Part shown: piece by piece, positions 9,944 through 18,575 of the stretch
Layout: each line of letters opens with the position of its first letter
Numbering within the stretch: position 1 is the first letter of the stretch
Assembly (NCBI RefSeq): GCF_002157875.1
Contig: NZ_CP021376.1
Span: forward strand, 1,926,001 to 1,990,000
Length of the DNA: 64,000 nucleotides
Direction: 5' to 3'
From: Oceanisphaera avium
GTDB taxonomy: Bacteria > Pseudomonadota > Gammaproteobacteria > Enterobacterales > Aeromonadaceae
The notes under the pieces: model-generated
Told to the model about the DNA's origin: nothing
The model's input: only the letters and a program-made list of their open reading frames with translations
Database searches by the model: none
Position numbers and translations under genes: made by a program

Positions 9944-10474
9944 ATGAGTCTGAAAAACGTCCCTGCTGGCCTTAATTTGCCAGAAGATATTTATGTTGTA
10001 ATTGAAATTCCCCAAAATGCCGATCCTATTAAATACGAAGTAGATAAAGACACAGGCGCGCTTTTTGTTGACCGTTTCATGTCTACGCCGATGTTTTATC
10101 CTTGTAACTACGGTTATGTTAACAACACGCTGTCACTTGATGGTGACCCAGTAGACGTATTGGTACACACTCCTTACCCACTGGAAGCCGGCTCTGTGAT
10201 CCGTTGTCGCCCAGTAGGCGTACTGAATATGACCGATGAGTCTGGTGAAGATGCAAAAATCATCGCCGTGCCTCACACTAAGCTAAGCAAAGAGTATGAG
10301 CACATCCAAGACATTAATGATGTGTCTGAGCTACTTAAAGCCCAAATTCAACACTTCTTTGAGCATTACAAAGATTTAGAAGCAGGCAAGTGGGTTAAGT
10401 TAGCCGGCTGGGGCGATAAAGCCGCCGCTAAAGATGAAATCTTAAGCTCTGCTGAGCGCTTCAACAAAGGCTAA
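9944..10474 (+). CDS. ppa: Inorganic pyrophosphatase (family I)
   Basis: Ppa hydrolyses pyrophosphate to phosphate and pulls biosynthetic reactions forward in the cytoplasm. The signature [11 protein letters not shown] holds the metal-binding aspartates. [18 protein letters not shown] and EDAKIIAVP are further active-site blocks. The length of 176 residues equals the E. coli enzyme. The start has AAGGA about eight bases upstream. Codon use is strongly biased to common codons, as expected for an abundant protein, and a strong terminator follows. Confidence 0.96.
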   Translation: MSLKNVPAGLNLPEDIYVVIEIPQNADPIKYEVDKDTGALFVDRFMSTPMFYPCNYGYVNNTLSLDGDPVDVLVHTPYPLEAGSVIRCRPVGVLNMTDESGEDAKIIAVPHTKLSKEYEHIQDINDVSELLKAQIQHFFEHYKDLEAGKWVKLAGWGDKAAAKDEILSSAERFNKG

Positions 10475-10492
10475 ACTGTGGTTAGTCAGATT

Positions 10493-10518
10493 AAAGCCCC
10501 CTGTTAGGGGGCTTTTTT
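10493..10518 (+). terminator. Intrinsic terminator of ppa
   Basis: AAAGCCCCC pairs with GGGGGCTTT around CTGTTA-type loop bases, followed by a run of T. It is a textbook terminator 20 bases after the ppa stop. Confidence 0.9.
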
Positions 10519-10768
10519 ATGGCTAATAGCTAAGGGTGCATAGTGGCACTCGGCTTAGTAGTTAATAAGTAAGGTTAATTTTTTAGTAGGAAGGGTTTAT
10601 TAGCAGCTAAGCAAAGAAAGCTTTCTTTACTTAATTAAAATGCGCTGCAATAGAAGAGCATTAGAGCTACAAAAAATGGAAAATGCGGACATTAGGCGAG
10701 ATAAAGAGAATGCAGACGCTGAATAATTAAAAGATAAGCCCCATCACGTTATTACCTTTTGATTAGGC
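10519..10768. other. Non-coding stretch between ppa and a small ORF
   Basis: No gene was found here. The stretch is AT-rich, holds a 16-base palindrome at 10613-10628 (AAAGAAAG and its complement), and ends in ATAAGCC (10734-10740). That can pair with GGCTTAT at 10767-10773, and on the minus strand it is followed by CTTTTAATT. This may be a weak terminator for the small ORF. Confidence 0.4.
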
Positions 10769-10882
10769 TTATTCTATGATGGCAATGATGGCTGCTAAAA
10801 TACCTAAGCTTGATAAATAGCCCACCATTAATAACACTCTAGCCATACTGTTTTTCCCTTTTGGATTTTGTTGCATATACAT
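10769..10882 (-). CDS. Small single-span membrane protein, 37 residues
   Basis: This short frame was found by reading the gap between ppa and the next gene. It encodes a polar N terminus (MYMQQNPKGKNSMAR) and then one hydrophobic stretch (VLLMVGYLSSLGILAAIIAI) of membrane-spanning length before the stop. GGAG stands six bases before ATG 10882, which supports translation. An in-frame ATG at 10894 would add four residues but has no ribosome-binding site. The positive charges before the helix predict the N terminus inside the cell. I do not recognise the family. It is divergent from the DUF2806-like gene, whose start is 67 bases away. Confidence 0.55.
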   Translation of the reverse strand: MYMQQNPKGKNSMARVLLMVGYLSSLGILAAIIAIIE

Positions 10883-10949
10883 GCGCCACTCCATTTTCTG
10901 ATAAGGCGCAATTTTAACATGGAACCAACATGGTTAACAATAGAAACTG

Positions 10950-11765
10950 ATGACACGAAAAAACGCAACACTCGAAAATAAGCTCAAAAATCGTCGAGCA
11001 CTTCTCCAGCAAATTGCCGAACAACGAGGCATTGCAGGAACTTTGCATGGCGATAATAAAATTAGCTTGGGTGAGCGTTTTAAAATTCGCCAACAGCTAG
11101 ACGATGCTGCGCGGCAAAAAAATTTAGAAACTATTGTTGAATTGGCCAGTCGTCAAGATAAGGGAGAGTTAGGTCACGAGCCCGATCCAGATTGGCTTAG
11201 CCACTTTCTCGGTCTGGCAGAAAATATTCGCCACCCCGCTATGCAACAATTTTGGGCAAATATTTTATCTCAAGAAATGCTAAGCCCCGGCCATTGTTCT
11301 GTTCAAGCCTTAAGCCGCTTGCAAGTAATGACGCAAAAAGACGCGCTGCTCCTACAAAAAGCCAGTGCACTGGCCTGTCATTTTGGCGATGATAACTTGC
11401 GCCTTCTCTTTGGTTATCAATATCGCACTATCTTACAAGGCCAGCGCCAACAACGTCTTAACTTAGGCCGCTACCGCTTACCTTATGCGGGAATGTTGCA
11501 ATTATTCGAGTTGGGTTTATTACATCAAGCGGAATTAGAGTCAGGGGAATTATCACAAGCAAGCCCGCTAAAGGTCATTTTACAAAACCAAACTCTCACC
11601 TTACAGCCACAGCGTAAAGGCATTCGCTTGCTTTATTATCGTTTCACTACTGTGGGTAATGAGCTAGCGGCACTCATTACTGACACGCCCCCTGTTGATT
11701 ATCGCAATGATCTACAAGACTTATTAGCGCCATTAGGCCAACTGAGTGCTAAAAATCCGTCTTAA
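10950..11765 (+). CDS. DUF2806 / TIGR03899-like protein
   Basis: This is a 271-residue cytoplasmic protein without signal peptide or membrane span; its function is unknown. The block DWLSHFLGLAENIRHPAM, continuing QQFWANILSQE, around residues 78-107 matches my memory of DUF2806, which has the form DW..F...A..I....MQ..W..IL..E. The N terminus is basic and probably helical. LNLGRYRLPYAGMLQLFELGL is followed by a beta-rich end. Vibrio and Shewanella have chromosomal homologues annotated TIGR03899, from memory. The family label was not checked by a search. Confidence 0.6.
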   Translation: MTRKNATLENKLKNRRALLQQIAEQRGIAGTLHGDNKISLGERFKIRQQLDDAARQKNLETIVELASRQDKGELGHEPDPDWLSHFLGLAENIRHPAMQQFWANILSQEMLSPGHCSVQALSRLQVMTQKDALLLQKASALACHFGDDNLRLLFGYQYRTILQGQRQQRLNLGRYRLPYAGMLQLFELGLLHQAELESGELSQASPLKVILQNQTLTLQPQRKGIRLLYYRFTTVGNELAALITDTPPVDYRNDLQDLLAPLGQLSAKNPS

Positions 11766-11817
11766 TACGCTGAGATAAAAAATACCGGCTCAAGGCCGAT
11801 ATAAAGGGGGTATATAA

Positions 11818-11855
11818 GACAGTGCTTCATTTTTTAGCTGGCGCTCAGCACTGTC
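11818..11855. other. Hairpin next to the cysG stop
   Basis: GACAGTGCT (11818-11826) pairs with AGCACTGTC (11847-11855) around a 20-base loop that carries a T6 run. It lies just past the cysG stop between two convergent genes. It may help end transcription, but the T run is inside the loop rather than after the stem. Confidence 0.4.
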
Positions 11856-11857
11856 AC

Positions 11858-13276
11858 TTACGCGTATTGTTCTTGAGCTTCTGCTGGAAGTGCTGCGCCC
11901 TGTTGCGGTTTAAACCAAGCCAATGAGTCGGCTAAAGTAGTTACCTCGCCAATGACCATTAATGAGGGGCTGACTACTTGCTCAGCTAAGCTGGCTAGCT
12001 CTTGTAAGCTGCCGCGCACCACTCGCTGCTCAGGTGTGGTACCGCGCTCAATTAAGGCCACCGGCGTGTTCGCTGACAAGCCATGTTCAATAAGACGCTG
12101 TTGAATATGTGCGGAGCGCATTAATCCCATATAAATAACCAGCGTTTGACGACTTTGCGCCAATGACGCCCAGTTTGGCTCTTTGCCGTCGACTTTGCTG
12201 TGGCCGGTAATAAAGACCGCACTTTGCGCAAAATCGCGATGAGTTAGCGGAATACCCGCATAGGCAGTAGCACCTGCGGCGGCGGTAATACCGGGCACCA
12301 CCTGATAAGCAATCCCTGCCGCTTTTAAGATTTCTAACTCTTCGGCGCCGCGCCCAAACATAAAGGGGTCACCGCCTTTAAGACGCACCACCCGCTTGCC
12401 GGTTTGGGCTTGCTCAACTAATAACTCATTAATTCTATCTTGAGGCACACTATGGTGACCGGCTTTTTTACCGACCGCAATCAGCTCGGCTTCAGGGCGG
12501 ATCAAGGCCATGATCTCTGGCGACACTAGCTGGTCGTATAATACCACTTCCGCTTTTTGTAATTCGTTTAAGGCCTTAACGGTAAGTAGCTCAGGATCGC
12601 CTGGCCCCGCTCCTACCAATATCACTTCACCTAATTGCGGCTTAGTAATCGCCTGCTCTAACCAGCGCTCTGCCGCTGCCGTTTCACCTTGGGCTAACAA
12701 ATTATTAAGAGTGGCGTCATCTTGAGCACGCGCCCAGAAACGTCGACGCTGCTCGCTGCTAGCAAAACTGGCTTGCACTTTATGGCGCAGCTTGCCGGCA
12801 ACGCGGCTCAGATCACCCCAGTGTTTGGGCAATAAGGCATTGAGGCGCGCGCGTAATAATCGTGCTAACCAAGGCGCATCGCCGCCGGTGCTAAAGGCTA
12901 ATTGCAGCGGAAAGCGCTCTACAATCGAGGGGAAAATCACCGCTGAGCGCTTGCTATCATCGGCTTTATTAACCAATAAACCGCGCAAATTAGCACTTTG
13001 ATACACCCGCGCATTCACTTCCTTTTTATCAGTTGCGGCCACTACTAAAAATTGCTCGTCTAAATAATGCTCTTCAAATACATCGTTTTGCCAAACAAAC
13101 TGACTTTGCAACTGAGCTAACTCTTCACCTAACTGAGGCGCCACTATAGTTAAGCGCGCACCACGGGCTAGCAACACCCGCGCTTTACGCGCGGCCACCC
13201 CACCTCCGCCTACGATTAAGCAAGGACGGTGTTTGATTTTAATAAACAGAGGCAGGTGTTCCATGAGGTAATCCAT
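11858..13276 (-). CDS. cysG: Siroheme synthase, trifunctional CysG
   Basis: CysG makes siroheme, the cofactor of sulfite reductase, from uroporphyrinogen III. The N-terminal third is the NAD-dependent dehydrogenase and ferrochelatase (LIVGGGGVAARKARVLL, then FPSIVERFPLQLAFSTGGDAP). From about residue 217 comes the SAM-dependent methyltransferase (VILVGAGPGDPELLTVKA, VVRLKGGDPFMFGRG, VPGITAAAGATAYAGIPLTH). The length of 472 residues is typical. It lies beside cysJIH on the same strand but as a separate unit, because a terminator and a 300-base spacer lie between. Its upstream region shares a 50-base element with the one before cysJ. Confidence 0.95.
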   Translation of the reverse strand: MDYLMEHLPLFIKIKHRPCLIVGGGGVAARKARVLLARGARLTIVAPQLGEELAQLQSQFVWQNDVFEEHYLDEQFLVVAATDKKEVNARVYQSANLRGLLVNKADDSKRSAVIFPSIVERFPLQLAFSTGGDAPWLARLLRARLNALLPKHWGDLSRVAGKLRHKVQASFASSEQRRRFWARAQDDATLNNLLAQGETAAAERWLEQAITKPQLGEVILVGAGPGDPELLTVKALNELQKAEVVLYDQLVSPEIMALIRPEAELIAVGKKAGHHSVPQDRINELLVEQAQTGKRVVRLKGGDPFMFGRGAEELEILKAAGIAYQVVPGITAAAGATAYAGIPLTHRDFAQSAVFITGHSKVDGKEPNWASLAQSRQTLVIYMGLMRSAHIQQRLIEHGLSANTPVALIERGTTPEQRVVRGSLQELASLAEQVVSPSLMVIGEVTTLADSLAWFKPQQGAALPAEAQEQYA

Positions 13277-13321
13277 AAATACGATGTAGTAATAGCTCTA
13301 CTATAAAGCAGACCAACTAGA

Positions 13322-13377
13322 TCTCAAAAGAATGGATAATGACTTTTTATTACTAAAAAGAATAAGTGAAAAATAAC
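13322..13377 (-). promoter_or_regulatory. Element shared by cysG and cysJ, candidate CysB operator
   Basis: Read on the minus strand, this region has CTTATTCTTTT and a second ATTCTTTT 30 bases later, with AATAAAAAGTCAT between. The same order and spacing occur before cysJ at 18347-18400. It starts 46 bases before the cysG ATG. Assignment to CysB, the activator of cys genes, is an inference from the shared pathway, not from a known motif match. Confidence 0.45.
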
Positions 13378-13435
13378 GCTGTCAGCCGTACGTTATAAGC
13401 CATACGTTGCAACTCAAGATCGCTTCGCAGCTGAC
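13378..13435. repeat. Short intergenic repeat, degenerate copy
   Basis: GCTGTCAGCCGTACGTTATA and CGCTTCGCAGCTGAC are related to the modules at 18401-18492 and 13553-13581. The stretch lies upstream of the shared cysG element. Confidence 0.4.
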
Positions 13436-13497
13436 ACATTGCTGCTTAGGTGCGTTAAACTTATTTTTAACGGTCGGCTAATAACTGCTCTTCAAAA

Positions 13498-13530
13498 ACA
13501 AATGCCGAGCAATCACTGCTCGGCATTTGT
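13498..13530 (-). terminator. Intrinsic terminator of the cysJIH-CBS operon
   Basis: A 13-base perfect stem (ACAAATGCCGAGC with its complement) encloses a 7-base loop. On the minus strand the stem runs into TTTGTTTTTG. It lies 60 bases after the CBS gene and closes the cysJIH-CBS unit. Confidence 0.8.
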
Positions 13531-13552
13531 TGGATGTTACCTTTGTCTTTAA

Positions 13553-13581
13553 CTGACAGCGTACAGCGATTAACGTACAGC
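13553..13581. repeat. Short intergenic repeat, copy B
   Basis: The part 13561-13581 matches 18 of 21 bases at 5200-5220, ending again in AACGTACAGC. Here it is preceded by CTGACAGC, linking it to the copies at 13378 and 18401. Confidence 0.5.
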
Positions 13582-13588
13582 TATGTCT

Positions 13589-13990
13589 TTATTTGATCAC
13601 TTGACGCAATAGATCTTTCCAAGACACTAACCCTTGCAGTTTGCCATTTTCCATAACGGGTAAACAGCCGATATTATGCTCTAACATAATACGCGCCGCT
13701 GTTTGCAAGGTAGCCGCACCGGTAATAGTAATGACGTTGCGGCTCATGACCTGATGCACTCGACGTTGCAAGGTATCTCGATCGCGCTCCACTTCAGCAT
13801 CTGTGCCTAGGTAAGGGCTCAGCGCCCACCCCATATCTGCATGGCTAATAATGCCACATAGCTGTTCTTGGCTATCCAGAACTAATAGATGGCGAAACGC
13901 CGACTGAGTGAAAATATCATGCACAAACTCCAACCGATCATCTTGATGAACGGTGGCAATACGTCGCGTCATTATTTCTTGAACACGCAT
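13589..13990 (-). CDS. Two-CBS-domain protein, last gene of the cysJIH operon
   Basis: The 133 residues are almost entirely a tandem pair of CBS domains. The first opens with VQEIMTRRIATVHQDDRL and the second with VHQVMSRNVITITGAATL, each closing with a G(I/L)(I/V)S block (LCGIISHADM, LQGLVSWKDLL). CBS pairs bind adenosyl compounds such as AMP, ATP or SAM and act as regulatory sensors. AGGAG stands seven bases before the ATG. The gene follows cysH by 40 bases and a terminator follows it, so it is probably co-transcribed with cysJIH. The ligand is unknown; a role in sensing an adenylated sulfur intermediate would be speculation from context. Confidence 0.85.
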   Translation of the reverse strand: MRVQEIMTRRIATVHQDDRLEFVHDIFTQSAFRHLLVLDSQEQLCGIISHADMGWALSPYLGTDAEVERDRDTLQRRVHQVMSRNVITITGAATLQTAARIMLEHNIGCLPVMENGKLQGLVSWKDLLRQVIK

Positions 13991-14030
13991 ACTTGCTCCT
14001 TAAGCTTAATCACTCAAGAAGCGGCTGCGT

Positions 14031-14801
14031 TTAGATGCCACTGCCATCGGCTTCTTGGGTGTCATGAAGACCACATTCACGCTTCATACCAAAAAAGCGC
14101 GTATCTGACTCCGACATGCCCGGCTCCCATTTAGCCGTAGTATGCACATCGCCAACAGAAACGTAGCCTTGCTCCCATAACGGATGATAAGGCAAATCAT
14201 ACTGTTGCAAGTAATAATGCACGTCTTTGTTGCTCCAGTCGATGATCGGCAAGAACTTAAAGCGCCCACCTTGCACGCCCAGCACTTCCAGTTTGCCTCT
14301 CGTATCAGACTGACTACGGCGCAAGCCCGAAAACCAAATGCCCGCGTCTAATTCGCGCAAGGCACGTTGCATCGGCTCCACTTTGTTCAGTTGATTATAA
14401 CGGCTAAGGCCCTCTTCTCCTTGACACCACAGCTGACCGTAGCGCGCTTCTTGCCAAGCAGGAGAGCAACTGGCTTGGTAAACCTTCAGGTTTAGCCCTA
14501 AGCGTTCAGTCAGATCATCAATAAAGCGATACGTTTCTGGAAATAAGTAACCCGTATCGGTCAAAATCACCGGCACATCCGCTTTTTCTTGAGTGACTAA
14601 ATGCAGCATGACCGCCGCTTGAATACCAAAACTTGAGGACAGCACCGCAGCACCCGGCAAATGCTCTAAGGCCCAGCGCACCCGCTCAGGTGCGCTCATC
14701 CCAGCAAGCTCTTGATTGAGCGGCGCTAAGGCCGCCGCTCGCTCAGCTACACTCAAGTTAGTTAGCTCACTTAAGCTAATTAACAGACTAGACTGCGGCA
14801 T
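14031..14801 (-). CDS. cysH: Phosphoadenylyl-sulfate (PAPS) reductase
   Basis: CysH reduces PAPS to sulfite with thioredoxin. The PP-loop-like nucleotide site is [17 protein letters not shown], and [18 protein letters not shown] follows. The C-terminal ECGLH motif carries the catalytic cysteine that forms the thiosulfonate. The CC pairs that bind an iron-sulfur cluster in APS reductases are absent, so this is the PAPS-specific type. The start overlaps the cysI stop by 14 bases. The length of 256 residues is slightly longer than in E. coli (244). Confidence 0.95.
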   Translation of the reverse strand: MPQSSLLISLSELTNLSVAERAAALAPLNQELAGMSAPERVRWALEHLPGAAVLSSSFGIQAAVMLHLVTQEKADVPVILTDTGYLFPETYRFIDDLTERLGLNLKVYQASCSPAWQEARYGQLWCQGEEGLSRYNQLNKVEPMQRALRELDAGIWFSGLRRSQSDTRGKLEVLGVQGGRFKFLPIIDWSNKDVHYYLQQYDLPYHPLWEQGYVSVGDVHTTAKWEPGMSESDTRFFGMKRECGLHDTQEADGSGI

Positions 14802-16482
14802 AAAAATCCCTCGCCGAATCGATGACAGGTGCGATAATGCCGGCGCGGATCACGAAGTCTCCAAAACCTTCGCCGCTATTACGCTCCGCCGACCAACGAC
14901 CAATCAAAGTATCTAGCTCTTCCATGATCTGGCGATCGGTGATGTTTTCTTTGTACATACGCGGAATACGCGTGCCTTCGCGGTTACCACCTAAGTGCAA
15001 GTTATAACGCCCCGGTGCCTTACCCACTAAGCCCACTTCCGCCAACATGGCGCGACCACAGCCGTTCGGGCAGCCGGTCACACGGAAGATAATATTGTCA
15101 TCAGTAATATTATGCTTAGCTAAGTAGCCCTCAAGCTCAGTGACATATTCAGGTAACACCCGCTCCGACTCCGCCATGGCCAGCGGGCAAGTAGGTAGAG
15201 CCACACACGCCATCGAGCTTTTGCGCTGCTCAGATACTGAGTCTTCAATTAAACCATGCTCACGAGCGAGCTGCTCAATTTGAGCTTTTTGCTCGGTGGG
15301 CACTCCGGCAATAATCAAGTTTTGGTTGGCGGTAATTCTAAAGTCACCTTGGTGAATTTTAGCAATTTCGCGCAAGCCCGTTTTTAAAGGTTTACCTGGA
15401 TAATCCAGAATTCGACCGTTTTCAATAAACAGCGTTAAGTGCTGCTTGCCGTCTATGCCCTCAACCCACCCGAAGCGATCGCCACGGCTAGTAAACTTAT
15501 AAGGACGAATGGCACCAAATTCGATACCGGCCCGCTTTTCCACTTCCGCTTTAAAGACCTCAACACCCACCCGCTCTAGCGTATATTTGGTCTTGGCGTT
15601 TTTACGATCCACACGGTTACCCATGTCACGCTGAGTGGTCACGACCGCTTCGGCAATAGCAATAGTATGTGACAGTGGGATAAAGCCAAACTCGGTGGCT
15701 TTGCGCGGATAGGTCGCGGTATCGCCGTGGGTCATGGCCAAGCCACCGCCCACTAACACGTTAAAGCCGACCAGCTTGCCATTTTCAGCAATGGCCACGA
15801 AGTTTAAATCGTTAGCGTGCAAGTCCACATCGTTATGCGGAGGGACCACCACCGTGGTTTTAAACTTACGCGGCAGGTAAGTGGCCCCTAAGATGGGCTC
15901 TTCTTCTGGCGTATTTAAGCGCTCGCCATCTAACCAAATCTCAAGATAGGCACGGGTTTTTGGCAACAGGTGCTCAGAGATCTGCTTCGCCCATTCATAG
16001 GCTTCTTGGTGCAGATGCGACTCAACAGGGTTACTGGTGCACAGTACGTTACGGTTTACATCACCCGCTGTGGCAATGGAGTCGATGCCGGTACTGTTCA
16101 GCGTTTGGTGCATGTGCTTAATATCACGTTTTAACACGCCGTGATATTGGAAAGTCTGGCGAGTAGTTAAGCGAATACTGCCATAGATGCTGCTTTCTTC
16201 AGCAAACTTATCTACCACTAGCCACTGCTCAGGCTTAATAATGCCACCCGGCAAGCGCGCGCGCAGCATGACATTATGCAAAGGCTCTAACTTTTGTGCG
16301 GTACGCTCATTACGAATATCGCGGTCATCTTGTTGATACATGCCGTGCACACGGATCAGATGATAGTTATCACCGGTAAAACCACCGGTTAAGTCATCTT
16401 GTAAGTCTTGCTCTATGGTGCCGCGCAGAAAATTACTTTCTCTTTTGGCGCGTTCGTTATCGGATAGTTTTAATTCGCTCAT
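14788..16482 (-). CDS. cysI: Sulfite reductase hemoprotein, beta subunit
   Basis: CysI reduces sulfite to sulfide by six electrons at a coupled siroheme and 4Fe-4S centre. The four cluster cysteines are in [18 protein letters not shown] and [18 protein letters not shown] near residues 426-475. [12 protein letters not shown] is the sulfite-reductase active-site block, and [14 protein letters not shown] is the repeated ferredoxin-like half. The length is 564 residues (570 in E. coli). The ATG shares one base with the end of cysJ, so the two subunits are translated together. Confidence 0.96.
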   Translation of the reverse strand: MSELKLSDNERAKRESNFLRGTIEQDLQDDLTGGFTGDNYHLIRVHGMYQQDDRDIRNERTAQKLEPLHNVMLRARLPGGIIKPEQWLVVDKFAEESSIYGSIRLTTRQTFQYHGVLKRDIKHMHQTLNSTGIDSIATAGDVNRNVLCTSNPVESHLHQEAYEWAKQISEHLLPKTRAYLEIWLDGERLNTPEEEPILGATYLPRKFKTTVVVPPHNDVDLHANDLNFVAIAENGKLVGFNVLVGGGLAMTHGDTATYPRKATEFGFIPLSHTIAIAEAVVTTQRDMGNRVDRKNAKTKYTLERVGVEVFKAEVEKRAGIEFGAIRPYKFTSRGDRFGWVEGIDGKQHLTLFIENGRILDYPGKPLKTGLREIAKIHQGDFRITANQNLIIAGVPTEQKAQIEQLAREHGLIEDSVSEQRKSSMACVALPTCPLAMAESERVLPEYVTELEGYLAKHNITDDNIIFRVTGCPNGCGRAMLAEVGLVGKAPGRYNLHLGGNREGTRIPRMYKENITDRQIMEELDTLIGRWSAERNSGEGFGDFVIRAGIIAPVIDSARDFYAAV

Positions 16483-18290
16483 TAGTATACATCCCTCTGG
16501 TAACGCTTAGCGGCGCGCAGTGCATCAACATATTCGGTTGCTTGTTCAATAGTCTTATTGCCGTGCTCAGCCACAATATCCACTAAGGCATCGTGCACAT
16601 CTTTGGCCATCTTGTTGGCATCGCCACACACATAAAAGTGCGCGCCTTCTTCTAACCAAGCGTAAACCTCGGCGCCTTGCTCGCGTAGTTTGTGCTGTAC
16701 GTAAATCTTTTCTTGTTGGTCACGGCTAAAGGCTAAAGAGATCTTGTTTAATAAGCCGGATTTTACGAACCGCTGCCATTCTAGTTGATATAAAAAGTCT
16801 TGAGTAAAGTGTGGGTTACCAAAAAATAACCAGTTCTTACCACTGGCATCGCGAGCATCGCGCTCTTGCATAAAGGCACGAAACGGCGCTATGCCAGTGC
16901 CTGGGCCTACCATGATCACTGGCGTGTCATCATTAGCGGGCAGACGGAAGTTATCATTATGTTCGATAAACACCCGCACTTGGCCGCCTTCTGCTAAGCG
17001 ATCAGCCAGATAAGAAGAAGCGCCGCCGCTGCGAGCAAAGCCATCTTGTTCAAAGCGCACCACACCCACGGTTAAATGCACTTCCTCTTCGACTTCAGCT
17101 TGTGACGAGGCAATGGAATATAGACGCGGTGTTAAGCGGCGCAGACTGGCTTGCAGTTGCTCGGCAGTGAGCGCGCCTTGTTGCTCACGAGCAATATCTA
17201 AGATTTGGTGAGTAGCGCAGTACTCGCGCAGAGCTGCTTTATCATCTACTAATGCACGCAACTTAGGCGCATCGGTCAACTCAGAATAAGACTGCACGAA
17301 GCTGGCATACCCTTGGGTTAACTCATAGCTGTGAATTAGCGCTTCTCGGATAGTGACGCTTTGCTCATCAACTATCACTTTGCTATCTGCAGCCACTCCC
17401 GTTTGCGCGAGTAAGTCATCGACTAATTGCTCATCGTTACTAAACCACACGCCTAAGGAGTCGCCCGGCTGATAAGTTAAGTCTGAGCCTTCTAAAGAAA
17501 TCTCAAAGTGGCGTACATCACGGTCTGAGTCACGCCCCACTATGGCTTGATTAGTTAACAGCTCAGCGGTGAAGGGATGCTTTTTATTATATAAGCTAGT
17601 GGCACCGGCAGTTAGCGGCACCACGGCGGCCGATACATCGTTTGCGGCATCTGACTTAAGCGCTTCTTTTACTAGCGCCACCGACTCTTGGATCCAGCTT
17701 TGGCACACCGCATCATAGTCAACGTCGGCATCAAGACGGGCTAATAATGGCTTAGCACCGGCTTTACTTAAGTATTCGTCGAAGTCTTTACCGGTTTGGC
17801 AATAAAACTCATAAGAAGAGTCGCCTAAACCAATGACACCATACTGCAGACCATCTAACTTGCCTGCCTTACCGGCTTTTAATTCTTTATGAAACTCTAT
17901 GGCATCATCGGGGGCTTCGCCCTCGCCGTTGGTACTGGCGACGATGAGCACATGCGTTTCTTTTTTCAGGTTGCGCACTTTAAAATCGGCGGCATTAAAT
18001 AGGCTCACCGCCACACCATTAGCGCTGGCGGCCGCTTGCAACTCTTCGGCCACGCCTTTGGCGTTGCCGGTCTGTGACGCATAGATAATGGTAAGCTTAC
18101 CAGCGGGGGCGGCAACAGCAGCAGGCGCAGGCGCTGCTAGGGCGGCACCGCCATGTTGGCTAATACCGTAAAAATAACCGCTTACCCACGCCAGTTGAGT
18201 CGCGCTTAGCTCGGCTGCCACCTGAGTAAGCTTATGGACTTGTTGTTCGTTTAGCGGGCTGGCAGACGCCGCGAGTTCTTTTAACAGCAT
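16482..18290 (-). CDS. cysJ: Sulfite reductase flavoprotein, alpha subunit
   Basis: CysJ passes electrons from NADPH through FAD and FMN to CysI. The order is a flavodoxin domain ([34 protein letters not shown]), then FAD-binding ([31 protein letters not shown]) and NADPH-binding parts ([19 protein letters not shown]). The C terminus YQRDVY equals that of E. coli. The frame extends to a TTG at 18347, but ATG 18290 has GGAAG nine bases upstream and gives 602 residues, near the E. coli 599. It heads cysJIH-CBS. Confidence 0.94.
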   Translation of the reverse strand: MLLKELAASASPLNEQQVHKLTQVAAELSATQLAWVSGYFYGISQHGGAALAAPAPAAVAAPAGKLTIIYASQTGNAKGVAEELQAAASANGVAVSLFNAADFKVRNLKKETHVLIVASTNGEGEAPDDAIEFHKELKAGKAGKLDGLQYGVIGLGDSSYEFYCQTGKDFDEYLSKAGAKPLLARLDADVDYDAVCQSWIQESVALVKEALKSDAANDVSAAVVPLTAGATSLYNKKHPFTAELLTNQAIVGRDSDRDVRHFEISLEGSDLTYQPGDSLGVWFSNDEQLVDDLLAQTGVAADSKVIVDEQSVTIREALIHSYELTQGYASFVQSYSELTDAPKLRALVDDKAALREYCATHQILDIAREQQGALTAEQLQASLRRLTPRLYSIASSQAEVEEEVHLTVGVVRFEQDGFARSGGASSYLADRLAEGGQVRVFIEHNDNFRLPANDDTPVIMVGPGTGIAPFRAFMQERDARDASGKNWLFFGNPHFTQDFLYQLEWQRFVKSGLLNKISLAFSRDQQEKIYVQHKLREQGAEVYAWLEEGAHFYVCGDANKMAKDVHDALVDIVAEHGNKTIEQATEYVDALRAAKRYQRDVY

Positions 18291-18346
18291 AAGATTTGCT
18301 TCCACTTTTCCAGATGCATATAGCATAAACGATGCTTGAGACAACA

Positions 18347-18400
18347 AGAAAGAATAAAAGATGATTTTTTATGCTTTAAAAGAATAAGAGAAAAAATAAA
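18347..18400 (-). promoter_or_regulatory. Element shared by cysJ and cysG, candidate CysB operator
   Basis: Read on the minus strand it has CTTATTCTTTT, then CATAAAAAATCAT, then ATTCTTT 30 bases after the first copy. The alignment to 13322-13377 is ungapped over about 50 bases with most positions identical. It lies 57-110 bases before the chosen cysJ start, where an activator site would be expected. Confidence 0.45.
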
Positions 18401-18492
18401 GCCTTCAGCGATCAGCTTTAAGCTGTCAGCTAAAGATAAATACGCACAGTGTTGGATTTTAGCTGATCGCTTACGGCTGACAGCTGACGGCT
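18401..18492. repeat. Inverted pair of intergenic repeat modules
   Basis: The left arm (18401-18434) and the reverse complement of the right arm (18458-18492) share GCC, CAGC, TCAG, TAAG and TCAGCTAAA blocks in the same order. They are imperfect copies of one 34-base module. The module resembles the repeats at 13378 and 13553. Confidence 0.55.
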
Positions 18493-18521
18493 TTTTTTTG
18501 CCCTACTAAGGGCAAAAAAAA
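18492..18521. terminator. Symmetric bidirectional terminator hairpin
   Basis: Eight T and GCCCT (18492-18504) pair perfectly with AGGGC and eight A (18509-18521) around ACTA. It could end transcription in either direction between rpoC and the cysJ promoter. Confidence 0.6.
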
Positions 18522-18543
18522 GGCCCCCTTGCGGGAGCCTTTG
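18519..18543 (-). terminator. Intrinsic terminator of the rpoBC operon
   Basis: On the minus strand AAAGGCTCCC pairs with GGGGGCCTTT around a short loop and is followed by T8. It starts about 35 bases after the rpoC stop. Confidence 0.85.
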
Positions 18544-18575
18544 TTATCAGCGAGTCGAGATTCGTTGCTTATTAC

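Noticed and set aside
10613..10628. 16-base palindrome in the ppa downstream spacer
   Set aside because: It is a low-complexity A/G and C/T run with no neighbouring copy or promoter, so it is likely chance.
18401..18492. Remnant insertion sequence ends
   Set aside because: The inverted arms are only 23 bases apart, with no transposase fragment or target duplication.
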